From Batillaria attramentaria (lineage: Eukaryota; Mollusca; Gastropoda; Batillariidae): a stretch of 64,000 bases of DNA. The first letter of the stretch is position 1. Each line of letters begins with the position of its first letter. Positions 22,501-32,709 of the stretch are shown here, piece by piece. Below the pieces are notes generated by a model. That model was given only the letters and a program-made list of their open reading frames with translations. It was not told the DNA's origin and ran no database searches. Position numbers and translations under genes: made by a program. Location of the stretch: contig JACVVK020000393.1 in the NCBI GenBank assembly GCA_018292915.2, forward strand, positions 250,001 through 314,000. The letters are read 5' to 3'.

Positions 22501-22865
22501 TCCATGTGGCTACTCTCGTTGTTGTCCTGGGTGTTAGAAGGGGGGTCGGCCTTACAGCTTCCTTTCGGCTTTCACTGCAATGCGTCATAGGTCTCCGGGA
22601 TGGAGACCCTTCCTCGCCCAGGTGAATGTCTCGGTTTGTTGCTGTCGATGCTTCAGTAACTTAGTGTTTTTTACAGGTAGGGCTGTTAACCCTACGCAAA
22701 CCCGTTTAGCCTCTTGGAGAGGTGGTCCACATTCGTCTGACCTCTACCCTTCGACCTGTCCAGCTTGGGTGACCCTGCCAGGAGCATGTGCTCCTGCTGG
22801 CATAGTTCTCTGGGTCATTGAGGTACACAAGCCACTACCCCACGACAAGGGTTGGACCATGTAGG
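19574..22865 (-). mobile_element. RTE-like LINE, copy 1, probably full length
   Basis: A minus-strand LINE inserted into the left arm of Y, with GAAACAC at 19567-19573 and 22866-22872 as a short target duplication. It has about 280 bp of 5' leader (22589-22865), one long reading region and a tail of TAAG units, seen as CTTACTTACTTA at the left edge. The right arm of Y (near 32530-32550) gives the uninterrupted site. Copies 2 and 3 share the coding region and, at 25286-29186 and 55052-56160, are 5'-truncated. Confidence 0.88.
19582..22588 (-). pseudogene. RTE-like endonuclease-reverse transcriptase, copy 1
   Basis: The protein starts at 22588 with the AP-endonuclease domain: ATWNIRTMYEVGR, LGLSETRW, QCYAPTNDAEEEKKD, LMGDFNAKIG and later SDHHLLATTLRLRL. 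The RT domain follows with GKAAGPDEIPAEAIK, NYRGIMLLSVPGKVL, QAGFRRNRSCADQI, NFIDYEKAFDSVDREALW, GVRQGCLLSPFLFLLVIDW and LDFADDLALLSHS. The C-terminal part has LYGCETWR, HTLRKPASS and a Trp/Arg-rich end. This domain order and wording fit the RTE group. Two breaks are visible: a stop at 22028-22030, where copy 2 has Met-Gly, and a 2-bp deletion near 21598 that shifts the frame before the RT part. The RT frame of 680 codons is otherwise open. Confidence 0.9.
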
Positions 22866-23255
22866 GAAACACGCTTAAACAAAAAACTCGGATAACAGAA
22901 ACCAAAACCAGTTCCCCGCCAGACCCCCCTCTTTGCAAGACTGTTTCTAATTCGGATAAGCCAAACTCTGTCAAAAATAGCTAACTCAAACACGGATATC
23001 TCAAACGTGATTTTGACAGATAAGCCGAACTCTAAACACTGTCGGAAAGACGTTTTTTTTTGTTTTTTTTTTTTTTGTTTTTTTAATTTTTGCTTGAAAA
23101 ACACGTCTGGAAGATAAACATATTTCGTCACGGCTATAATTATCCTACGGAAACGAACACGTCACCTGTTTTTCAGTATGCGGGAAACTGATGACGCGTG
23201 CCACATGTTTTGCAGGCGCCATTGTTTGCCAATGTTTGGACAGAAAGAGTGGTAA

Positions 23256-23452
23256 ATTTGGGTGAAGGCTATTATGGAGGGAACTCGTATAGGTCTATTT
23301 TTAGACGGACGTCACCTGAGGTCACGAGATTCCGGAAACGGCCGATAGCGCGTTCAAACCCTAACCCTAAGACAAACCCTAACCCTAACCGTCTAAAAAT
23401 AGACCTGTACGCGTTCCCTCCATAAATGATAGCCCCCCCCCCCCCCCCCCCC
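23256..23452. mobile_element. Hairpin MITE with telomere-like CCCTAA repeats
   Basis: Inverted ends of about 42 bp read GGCTATTATGGAGGGAACTC at 23268 and GGAGGGAACGCGTACAGG on the minus strand up to 23432. Both continue to TCTATTTTTAGACGG. The loop contains two short blocks of CCCTAA (CAAACCCTAACCCTAA at 23355-23370 and 23374-23389). A C run follows. The right arm of Y lacks the block, so it was inserted into the left arm. The exact ends are uncertain because of the C run. Confidence 0.6.
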
Positions 23453-24011
23453 GTAAGTTTGCGTGCGTGAATTAGGTGGTGGGTTCAGGGTTAGAGATCG
23501 GATGGCCGAGGGGCACAGGGGAGGGGCAGATCGAAAGGTAACTTTGGGAGATTTGCGATGAGCGTGGTTTATGGGCTAGTCGAAAGGATGTGAACTCTGG
23601 TTAAGATTTGTGCGTGCACGATTGTTTCGTTTGGCGTGTGTAGGGGAGGGAGTGTGTAACATGCGGTCTCCCAGTGTGTGAGTGTGTGTGTGTGTGTGTG
23701 AGGGGGCGGGAGAGATGGAGCATGCATTGGCGTGTGCGTATAGAAGCGCGCATGTGCGTGTGTGTGTGTGTGTCAGTGTGTGCCACGGTGTGTGTGTGTG
23801 TGTGTGAGGGTGGGGGAGGGGGGGTGGGGGGTGCAGGAACAGAGTGGGGCGTGCATTGATTTGTGCGTACAGTAATGCGCGCGCAATTAGGGGTGTGTGT
23901 GTGTGTGTGTATGTGTGTGTGTGTTTTCAGCATTTAGTTTATAGGTCTTTTTAACAAAGCCCCACTGAAGAAAGCACTTGTAACTTGTCACTGTTTTGAT
24001 CTTATTCATTT

Positions 24012-24074
<63 letters not shown>

Positions 24075-24389
24075 GATGATGAAACGTTTTTTTTTTATTC
24101 AGGATAAAGCATTTAGGCATTACTGCCTGTCTTACAAGCTGTCCTGCTAGTCTACGTTAAAGGGTAAAAAGACAACATCAAAACAAGGGGGAAAGGGGGG
24201 GGGGGAAGAGAAAAAAGACAAACAAAAGTATTAACTATCTAAAAGAAATGAAGAAGAGAAAAGTAGACATGATAAACGATCAAAACACACGTGGCATTTG
24301 TCGATGATATTGGCTGTATGCCAAGTAAGAACTTCAAAGTCGTCACTAACATTCGAAAACATGCATATAACACATTTCTACCTACATGG

Positions 24390-25273
24390 TCAGATGAGCG
24401 TGTCGTGTAGAATTTGTTTGAAGTCGGTGAATTTGGAAATGTTTTGGATACTTAGTGGTAAAGAGTTCCATATGGATGCCTCTGAGAAAGACAGGCTACA
24501 TTTGTAGATATCAACCCTTGGACGAGGCACTGGGAGCAGACTCTTCCTTGTGTTGTGTTGTTTATCGTGCTTGAAATTAAACAGTTGATGAAGATATGTT
24601 GGGGCTTTGCAGTAGACAATTTTGTGCATTAGTAAGCATTTGTTAAAATCCAGATGCTGTTTTAGGGGAAGAAGTTTGAGGATTTTAAACTTTTGGTCAG
24701 TACTAGAATTACCCGAGTGTAAGAGTTTGACAGCGCGCCGGTGAATGGAGTTTACCTTTTTGAACTGATTTTCGCTGCACTCGTCCCACAGAGTAGACGC
24801 AAAATCCAGGTGACTTTGCACGTGGGCATGAAAGAAGAGCTTGCAGGTGTCATGACTAACTAAGCGACTTAGTTTAGATAGCAAGAATAGATTTTTTGAT
24901 AATAACTTACAGAGACCATCAACATGCGTTTCCCACTTTAGTTGGTCGTCAATTATGACACCAAGTAGACGGTGGTTTGAGACTTGCTCGATGGACTCTG
25001 ATCCAACTGTAGAGGGGAAAGTTTGCGTTGTTGTTTTTGGCGCGTTGTTATGAGCATGCTTTTGGTTTTGGTGGTACTAATTACCATGTGGTTGACCTTA
25101 CACCACTGAGAGACTTCAGTGAGGCTCTGCTGCAATACTTCATTTACTTTGAACTCGTGCACATCCGACGCATGGAGCGTGGAGTCGTCAGCAAACATAT
25201 CACAGCTTACGTTAGGGTTAGAGAGTGAGAGGGGCATATCATTGATGAATAAACAAAAGAAAATTGGGCCAAG
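24390..25273 (-). pseudogene. LINE-2 RT, 3' half
   Basis: Minus-strand frames give GSILGPIFFCLFINDMPLSL, CDMFADDSTLHASD with the catalytic FADD, VNHMVISTTKTKSMLITTRQ and, after a frame change near 24950, LSKLSRLVSHDTCKLFFHAH. Then come ASTLWDECSENQFKK, VNSIHRRAVKLL, LLPVPRPRVDIYK and SIWNSLPLSIQNI. The end at 24390 is the natural C-terminus of this LINE group. About one shift breaks the frame. Confidence 0.85.
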
Positions 25274-25305
25274 GATAGAGCCCTGCCACATGGAACATCA
25301 GGACA

Positions 25306-28300
25306 ATGTATGGAGTAGGAAGGACCATACAAGTAGCAAGAGAGATGAAGAACTACAAGGTAGGAGTACTGGGACTGAGTGAGACAAGGTGGCTACAGAC
25401 AGGACAGCTGAGATTTTCATCGGGAGAGCAATTGCTGTACTCTGGACACACAGAGGATGGAGCCCCCCACACTGAGGGCGTGGCCCTGATGCTGGCACCG
25501 GAGGCACAGCGGGCACTCATCGGCTGGGAACCTGTCAACTCCCGCATCATCACAGCCAAATTCATCACCAAGAAAAAAGACATCAAGCTGAACATCATCC
25601 AGTGCTACGCTCCCACCAATGATGCGGAAGAGGAGAAAAAAGATGACTTCTACCAACAACTGCAGACAGTGATAGATAGAGGAGGAGCCAAGGACATGAC
25701 CATACTGATGGGAGACTTCAACGCCAAGATTGGATCAGACAACACAGGCTACGAGGACACCATGGGAACACACGGACTGGGACAGATGAACGAAAATGGC
25801 GAGCGCTTTGCAAACTTTTGTGCCCTGAACCAGCTAGTAATAGGAGGCAGCATCTTCCCACACAAGCGCATCCACAAGGCCACATGGAGATCGCCGGACC
25901 ACGTCACGGAGAACCAGATTGATCACATCTGCATCAGCCGGAAGTTCAGGAGATCGTGGCGGGATGTGCGCGTGATGAGGGGTGCCGATGTATCATCAGA
26001 CCACCACCTTCTTGCAACAACATTGAGACTTCGGCTTAAGAGGCACACCAACGCCAACAACACACGGACGAGGTACAACGTTGGACTACTCAGGAACACA
26101 GACACACAAGCAGCATTCCGGATCAGCCTTTCCAACAGGTTCCAGCCACTGCAAGACCTGATAGAAGACAGTGAAATGGACATCGAGTGAGTGAGTGAGT
26201 TTTTAGGGCTTAAAGCCGCGCAAGCCACAAAGACTAATTCGCGGCTGAGTGTGCCTGCACTACATGAAAAAAACAAAAATGTAACGCTGGACAAAGGATG
26301 CAAACTGGTCTACGGGGCGATATAAACCTAGGACATGCAGGAGACACTGCACCTTCATGCTAATTTCTCGAACTCCCGATTACAAAAAAGCGTAGAAAAC
26401 AAACAACAATTAGAACTGGGTAAAACAAAGATAAATACTAAGCGCATATACAGCAAATATTGCAACTTATCATCTCCTAGGCGCAATAAACCAGTTCGCA
26501 GCATATGCCCAACATCACTTATTCCTAACCACTGGTAGTGCAGACGTGAGTGAGAGGTTGAAAAGAAGAAATATAGATGAAAGGGCCGAACTTAAAAATC
26601 AGCTGAGAGATGAGAGGAAGGACAGAGCGGCTAAATTCGGGAGGTTTTAAAGAGAAAGATACAGGTGAATGGGCTGGTGAGGGATAGACAGAGAGGTAGG
26701 AAGGAAAATTCCTTAGTTGCCAATGAAGACAACATGCCTGGGAGGCAGTTGAAGAACAGACCGCTCCAACACGGAACCTCCCCGCCGTGAGGCGGTTCGG
26801 GAAAACAACGCACCAGAGAGGGGTGCGTTGTGAAGGTCTTCAACGTGACAGGTGTTCAGCAGCACCAGCAGGGCGTTGCAAACAAAGCCCGCCAGGCTGA
26901 AGACCAGGTGGGGGGAATCCAGTGAAGTCGGCCTTCAGAAATGACCCTCAGATGTCTCACTGGACCAAGGGTCAGCAGACACCCGCTTACTGACCTCCCC
27001 CCGGAGGAGATTTTAAGAGAGCAAAAGACAGGTGAATGGACCGATGGAGGCAGAAATAAGAGTAAAGAAAGAGCAAAAGGGGTGGGCAAGCTTGGCGAAA
27101 TCAGCCCTGCCGCGTGAAGGCGAGCCCATGGGGCCATGGACATCGAGACACACTGGGAACACAGCAAGAAACTTTGGCACGACACATGCGAAGAGGTCCT
27201 TGGCAAGAGAAAGACCCAACATAAGGAATGGATCTCTGCTGATACCATCCAGAAGCTGGAAGTTAGGAAAAAGAAAAAAACTGCACTGAACACAAGCCGA
27301 ACAAGAAGAGCTAAGGCAAAGGCACAGGAAGAATACACAGCAGCTGACAGAGAAGTGAAGAGGAGCACCAGAAAGGACAAGAGGGACTACATCGACAACC
27401 TGGCCAATCAAGCAGAGGAAGCAGCCCGACAAGGGAACCTAAAAGACCTGTACCAGGTGACCACGAAGCTCGCGGGCAAATTTCAGCAGACAGACAAACC
27501 AGTGAAGGACGAGAACGGGCACCCACTGACAACAACTGAGGAACAGCTGAAGCGATGGGCAGAACACTTCAGGGAGCTGTTAAATCGCCCCATCCCTGAA
27601 ACACCACCAGACATCCCACCAGCAGAGACAGAACTACCCATCAACTGTGACAAGCCCTCTAAGGCGGAGATCAGGAAAGCCATCATGACACTGAGAAATG
27701 GGAAAGCTGCAGGGCCGGACGAGATACCAGCAGAAGCCATCAAAGCAGACACAGAGACAGCCGTCAACATGCTGCACAGCCTGTTCAGCAAGATCTGGGA
27801 GAAGGAAGAGGTGCCAGCCCAGTGGAAAGAAGGGATCGTCATCAAGCTGCCAAAGAAAGGGGACCTCAGGGACTGCAGCAACTACCGAGGGATCATGCTC
27901 CTGTCAGTGCCAGGCAAGGTTCTCAACAGAATTTTACTGGAGAGGATGAGAGAGGCAGTCGACCCCATGCTCCGAGACCAGCAGGCGGGTTTTCGCAGGA
28001 ACAGGTCCTGCGCTGACCAGATTGCCAGCCTACGCATCATTGTGGAGCAGTCACTGGAGTGGAACTCCCCTCTCTACATCAACTTCATAGACTATGAGAA
28101 GGCTTTCGACAGTGTAGACAGAGAGGCGCTGTGGAAGCTGCTAAGGCACTATGGAGTTCCCGGGAAGATCATCTCCTTAATCCAGTGCACCTACCAAGAC
28201 ATGAGCTGCAGGATTGCCCATGCTGGCCAGTTGTCAGTAAGCTTCGAGGTGAAGACCGGAGTCCGCCAGGGATGCCTGTTGTCCCCGTTTCTCTTCCTCC

Positions 28301-29175
28301 TGGTCATCGACTGGATCATGAAGACCACTACAGCAGGCAGGAAAAACGGGATACAGTGGACACTCTGGACGCAGCTGGATGACCTCGACTTCGCGGACGA
28401 CCTGGCGCTCCTGTCTCACAGCCACAGCCAAATACAGGACAAGACTACGCGCCTGGAAGCCACATCAGCCGGAACAGGGCTCAAGATCAACAGGAAGAAA
28501 ACTGAGCTGATGAAGATCAACACCACTGCCAACACACCAGTCACAGTCGGTGGAGAGCCCATCAGGGAGGTGGAATCTTTTGTCTACCTGGGGAGTGTGG
28601 TTGATGGACAGGGAGGCACAGACCGAGACGTCACAGCCAGAATCGGCAAGGCAAGGGCAGCAATGGTCATGCTGAAGAACGTCTGGGCATCCAAAGTTGT
28701 CAGCATAAGAACCAAACTTCGCATCTTCAACTCCAACGTGAAGTCAGTTCTGCTCTACGGATGCGAAACATGGAGGACAACGAAGACGATGCAGCAGAAG
28801 ATCCAGACATTTCTCAACACCTGTCTGAGGTGCATCTTCAACATCCGATGGCCAGAGAAGATCCGGAATGAAGAACTGTGGGAGCGAGCGGGGCAGGAAC
28901 CAGTGGCCAAGCAGATCCTGCGGAGGAAGTGGGGCTGGATTGGACACACCCTCAGGAAGCCAGCATCCAGCACCACACGCCAAGCCCTGACATGGAACCC
29001 GCAGGGGAAAAGGAAGAGAGGCCGGCCTCGCAACAGCTGGAGGCGGGACACTGAGGCAGAGCTATGTAAGCAGGGTACCAACTGGACTGGAGTGGCAAGA
29101 CTAGCCCAGAACAGAGTGCGATGGCGAAGGGTTGTCGATGGCCTATGCTCCACGTGGAGCCAAGGGCCTAAGTAA
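25306..29175 (+). pseudogene. RTE-like endonuclease-reverse transcriptase, copy 2
   Basis: The endonuclease half (25306-26187) and the RT half (27136-29175) are in the same frame and share the duplicated codons MDIE at the joint, so the protein would read through if the insert were absent. Motifs match copy 1: LMGDFNAKIG, SDHHLLATT, GKAAGPDEIP, FIDYEKAFDSVDR, GVRQGCLLSPF, FADDLALLSHS and LYGCETWR. Both breaks of copy 1 are absent here, so this copy was probably closer to an active source before it was interrupted. The start is truncated, and the first Met is at MYGVGR where copy 1 reads MYEVGR. Confidence 0.9.
26188..27135 (-). mobile_element. 948-bp insert in RTE copy 2 with 12-bp target duplication
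   Basis: ATGGACATCGAG is repeated on both sides (26176-26187 and 27136-27147). The left end is a run of TGAG units, so on the minus strand the insert ends in a CTCA simple-repeat tail. That and the long target duplication mark it as a retroposed sequence. No RT motif and no clear tRNA head is visible. The body holds purine-rich stretches and GC-rich pieces near 26760-27130. Class unknown; it could be a 5'-truncated LINE end or a long SINE. Confidence 0.75.
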
Positions 29176-29186
29176 GTAAGTAAGTA

Positions 29187-29814
29187 GATAGAGCCCTGGG
29201 GCACACCGAGTTTAACAATACTTTCCTTAGAAAACGTGCCATTTAGATAGACTTTCTGCCTTCTACCTTGAAGATATGAAAAAAAATAAGGAGATTGTCT
29301 TAGGATCAGGGATGTATATGGACAATTTCTTTAACAAAATGCTGTGGTTCACCAAGTCAAATGCTTTCTTCAGATCGAGAAAGACTGCACCAGTTAGTTG
29401 GGATTTGTTGATAGCAGATAACCATGTGTCGACGATGCGGACAAGTGCGGTGTGGCATGAGTGTCGGGGGCGGAAACCAGATTGAAGCGGATTTAGAAGA
29501 TGTTGTTTTTCTAGGAAGCTGAGCATGTGGTTATGAATATGTCTTTCCAGTGGTTTGGACAAGACTGATAAAACTGAAATCGGACGGTAGTCACTTAGAT
29601 TATGGAGATCCTTACTTTTTGGAATGGGCACTACTTTGGCTTTCTTGAGTTCGTCCGGAAATATACTGTGTTGAAGTGACAGATTATAAATATAAGTGAG
29701 TGGTTCCACAATGTAGGGTAGTGACAACTTAAGGATGTTCATGTTAATTCCATCAGGACCACACGCCTTGTTCTTTATAGCAGAGATGGATTTCCCAACT
29801 TCATAGACGGTCAT
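29187..29814 (-). pseudogene. LINE-2 RT, 5' half (truncated start)
   Basis: The upstream part of the same RT, now on the other side of RTE copy 2: YEVGKSISAIKNKACGPDGI, ILKLSLPYIVEPLTYIYN, KKAKVVPIPKSKDLH, DYRPISVLSVLSKPLE, LQSGFRPRHSCHTALVRIVD and FLDLKKAFDLVNHSIL. The element lacks its endonuclease and begins near 29814, so it was 5'-truncated on arrival. A short block around 29263-29290 is frameshifted. Confidence 0.85.
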
Positions 29815-29938
29815 GAGTGGAACAGAGAAAGAGAGAGAGAGAGAGAGTTTTGTCTGTGTTACTAGTCTCAGGAATCAATAAGCTCGACCTGTGTCTCTCT
29901 CAGACCGTTGCCATTATACACATTTGCATATACATATA

Positions 29939-30162
29939 CATTTGCCCATAGAAAAGCAGCATACACGTCTACAAACTTTTGCCAAATTATCAATTCGATG
30001 TTTCAGTTGCAAAGGGAAGCAAAGATATTCTCTTTTAAAAAACTTTTTACAAACATTCCAAGTGATTTTACAACGTATCCTGAAAAAAACTCGCTTAAGC
30101 CGAACTGCAGGGTTATTTCTCGGGAAAGGTTCGGCTTATCCGAACTTATGCGTGTTTGACTG
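29939..30162. mobile_element. X2: inverted relative of X1 at the centre of Y
   Basis: On the minus strand it reads CAGTCAAACACGC, then CGGATAAGCCGAACC, CCTGCAGTTCGGCTTAAG and on to CTATGGGCAAATG. TA lies at both sides (29937-29938 and 30163-30164). It has the same two ends as X1, and flanking ATATAC/GTATAT DNA is the symmetric middle of Y. Confidence 0.65.
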
Positions 30163-30265
30163 TATATGTATATGCAAATGTGTATAATGGCAACGGCCTG
30201 AGAGAGACACGGGTCGAGCTTATTGATTCCTGAGAGTAGTAACACAGACAAAACTCTCTCTCTGT

Positions 30266-30269
30266 GCGT

Positions 30270-30314
<45 letters not shown>

Positions 30315-30411
30315 AAATGAAAAAGATCGAAACAGTGACAAGTTATAAGTGCTTTCTTCAGTGGGGCTTTATTAAAAGAAAAACCCAACCAAACTATAAA
30401 ACTAAACGGTG

Positions 30412-30453
<42 letters not shown>

Positions 30454-30548
30454 TGCGGTCGCATTACTGTACGCACAAATCAATGTACGCCCCACTCCGT
30501 TCCTGCACTCCACCACCCCCCCCCCCCCCACCTCCACCCCTCCCCCAC

Positions 30549-30605
<57 letters not shown>

Positions 30606-30950
30606 TGTGCGCGCTTCTATACGCACAAGCCAATGCACGCTCCATCACCCCCGCCCCCCTCCCCCTCACACAAGCATTCACACACACACACACACACAAG
30701 CATTCACACACACACACACACACAAATGCGGTCGCATTACTGTACGCACAAATCAATGTACGCTCCACTCCGTTCCTGCACTCCACCACCCCCCCCCCCC
30801 CCCCCCCCCCCCCCCACACACACAAATGTGCGCGCTTCTATACGCACAAGCCAATGCACGCTCCATCCCCCCCCCCCGCCCCCCCTCCCCCTCACACAAA
30901 CACAAGCATTCACACACACACACACACAGATGGAAACTGCATGTTACACA
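30266..30950. repeat. Cluster of CA/GT tracts and C runs in the right arm of Y
   Basis: GT at 30268-30313, CA at 30411-30451, 30549-30603, 30678-30696, 30706-30724 and 30911-30928, and C runs near 30514-30530 and 30789-30816. Blocks reading ATGCGGTCGCATTACTGTAC and GTGCGCGCTTCTATACGCAC alternate, so the arm was also duplicated internally. The His-Thr-rich and Cys-Val-rich frames here are repeat artefacts. Confidence 0.85.
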
Positions 30951-31121
30951 CTCCCTCCCCTACACACGCCAAAAGAAACAATCGTGCACGCACAAATCTA
31001 AGCCCGAGCTCACATCCTTTCGACTAGCCCATAAACCACGCCCATCGCAAATCTCCCAAGGTTACCTTTCGACCTGCCCCTCCCCTGTGCCCCTCCCTCG
31101 GTCATCCCATCTCTAATGCTA

Positions 31122-32137
31122 CGGTCACAACCGGCCGTACGGGCTCCTACGGCGGGTCTACGGCAAAAAATCGTGGCAAATCTTGCGAACGGCGCACGGG
31201 CGTCCTGCGAAATTTCGAGGACGCAAGGATGCCGCAGAGCGCTGCGGCCGGTTTTCGACAAAATCAACAAACTCGACGATCACCTGCGATTTTTTACACA
31301 CTTGCGTTGGCCGCACGGCCACTGTACGGCCAACGCACGATTGCCGCAAGTGCATCGTACGACCTGGACATCTCCGGGAGAGAAAAATAGGTCACGATGG
31401 CCGCACGATGAACGCACGAGTGACGCACGGTTGTCTTGCATGCTTCCCACGAGGACCGCACGATGGTCGCACGTGATCACAGACCGCAAGTCGGTAGTAC
31501 GATGTTCCCACGATGCACGTACGTGCTCCGTGAGTGCTCCGCAAGGCTGACGCAAGACCAGGTGCGGGCCCGGGGGATGTTGGTGTGCAATGTAGAAGTG
31601 TTGCAGTGCTGTGTCAGTGTCTGTCAAGTTGTGTACGTGTCCATAGATTTGTCAAACTCTCTGTTAGTAATATCCAAATCCTCTGATGTCTTCTTTCCAT
31701 AAACAAACTACATGTATATATGTAGGTTGGTCCCTATATGCATGAAAAACGCGCGTCGGCCATGGCCGTCGAACGACCGACGCACACCACGCGTACAGAG
31801 CACTTACGATAGCCGTACGGCGCACGCACGACAACCGTATAGCCCGTGCAAACATCGTCAACATCGCACGAACGTCGTACGAAGGCGTACGACCTCCGTA
31901 CGATAACTGCGAGGACAACGTACGATCCGTACGGCCGTCGTACGATTTTTGACCAACTGAAATCGCAAGACGTTACCCGTGCGAGACTTGCGGGGAACGT
32001 ACGCCATCGCACGTATATCGTACGCACGATTTGCAACCTTAATTTTTTTTTTCAGATCGTAGAAGCCGCAGGCCGCAGACATTTCGTGGAGATCGCAAGC
32101 ATAAAAAAATCGTGCGGCTGGTTGTGACCGAGGCCTA
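31122..32137. mobile_element. CpG-rich TIR element with CGTACG motifs, in the right arm of Y
   Basis: The ends CGGTCACAACCGGCCGTACG (31128) and, on the minus strand, CGGTCACAACCAGCCGCACG (ending about 32132) are inverted repeats. The left arm of Y is uninterrupted at the matching point (23479-23501), which shows this is an insertion. TAA on both sides would fit a PIF/Harbinger-type target, but the sequence allows other readings. The interior is packed with CGTACG, CGCACG and GTACGGCC variants in both orientations and shows no transposase. Confidence 0.7.
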
Positions 32138-32571
32138 ACCCTGAACCCACCACCTACTTCACGCACGCAAACTTAGATCTAACACTCGTTCTGTCCAAAC
32201 AATGGCGCCTGCAAAACATGTGGCACGCGTCATCAGTTTCCCCCATACTAAAAAACAGGTGTCGTGTTCGTTTCCGTAGGATAATTATAGCCGTGACGAA
32301 ATATGTTCATAAGTTATCTTCCCGACGTGTTTTTCAAGCAAAATTAAAAAAAAAAAAGTCTCTCCGACAGTGTTTAGAGTTCGGCTTATCTGTCAAAATT
32401 ACGTTTGAGATATCCGTGTTTGAGTTAGCTATTTTTTTTGACAGAGTTTGGCTTATCCGAATTAGAAATATTCTTACAAAGAGGGGGGTCTGGCGGGGAA
32501 TTGGTTTCGGTTTATGTTATCCGAGTTTTTTGCTTAAGCGTGTTTCGTTTAGGCGAGTGCGGCTGTATATA

Positions 32572-32709
32572 TATATATACACACAAGCCTATAATTCTCT
32601 GGTTCTTCCATTTGGAATAATATCCCGCCAACCGTCAAAAACTCAATGTCGCTCTCTCTGTTAAAGGAAAAATTCTTCAGGTACTTGCTCTCCTGCTTCG
32701 ATCCCTAGA
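32572..32709 (+). pseudogene. LINE-1 part c: C-terminal end
   Basis: In frame with part b, codons from 32586 read a stop then FSGSSIWNNIPPTVKNSMSL and KEKFFRYLLSCFDP, ending at a stop at 32707. The matching end of LINE-3 (FSGTSLWNSLPVHVRQCRSA) is at 60092-60201. This shows that Y, with X1, split one LINE. Confidence 0.8.

Larger units (their letters stand above)
25286..29186 (+). mobile_element. RTE-like LINE, copy 2, 5'-truncated and interrupted
   Basis: GATAGAGCCCTG at 25274-25285 and 29187-29198 is its 12-bp target duplication in LINE-2. It lacks the leader and the first dozen codons and ends in AAGTAAGTAAGTAAGTA. It carries its own 948-bp insertion at 26188-27135. Confidence 0.92.
24066..29845 (-). 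mobile_element. LINE-2: second jockey/CR1-like LINE, 5'-truncated, split by RTE copy 2
   Basis: A minus-strand LINE of the same group as LINE-1, inserted into a GA tract of the left arm of Y. GA repeats lie on both sides. Its 3' untranslated region is at 24066-24389 and ends in a short TGATGATGATGA run on the plus strand. RTE copy 2 (25286-29186) interrupts it, with GATAGAGCCCTG on both sides. Confidence 0.85.
19548..32565. mobile_element. Y: TA-flanked palindromic foldback transposon, filled with insertions
   Basis: The left end CAGCCGCACTCGCCTAAACG follows TA (19546-19547), and its inverted copy CGTTTAGGCGAGTGCGGCTG ends at 32565 before TA (32566-32567). The arms pair over most of their length: 19548-19573 plus 22873-24070 plus 29840-29936 on the left, and 30165-31123 plus 32136-32565 on the right. 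The gaps are later insertions, each seen because the other arm is uninterrupted there. Without them Y would be about 3 kb with arms near 1.3 kb. Ends and TA sites fit the pogo/Tigger group. No transposase is present. The arms carry CA/GT and GA tracts and C runs. Confidence 0.8.

Noticed and set aside
23350..23392. True telomere
   Set aside because: Only a few CCCTAA units inside a hairpin element, with other elements on both sides.
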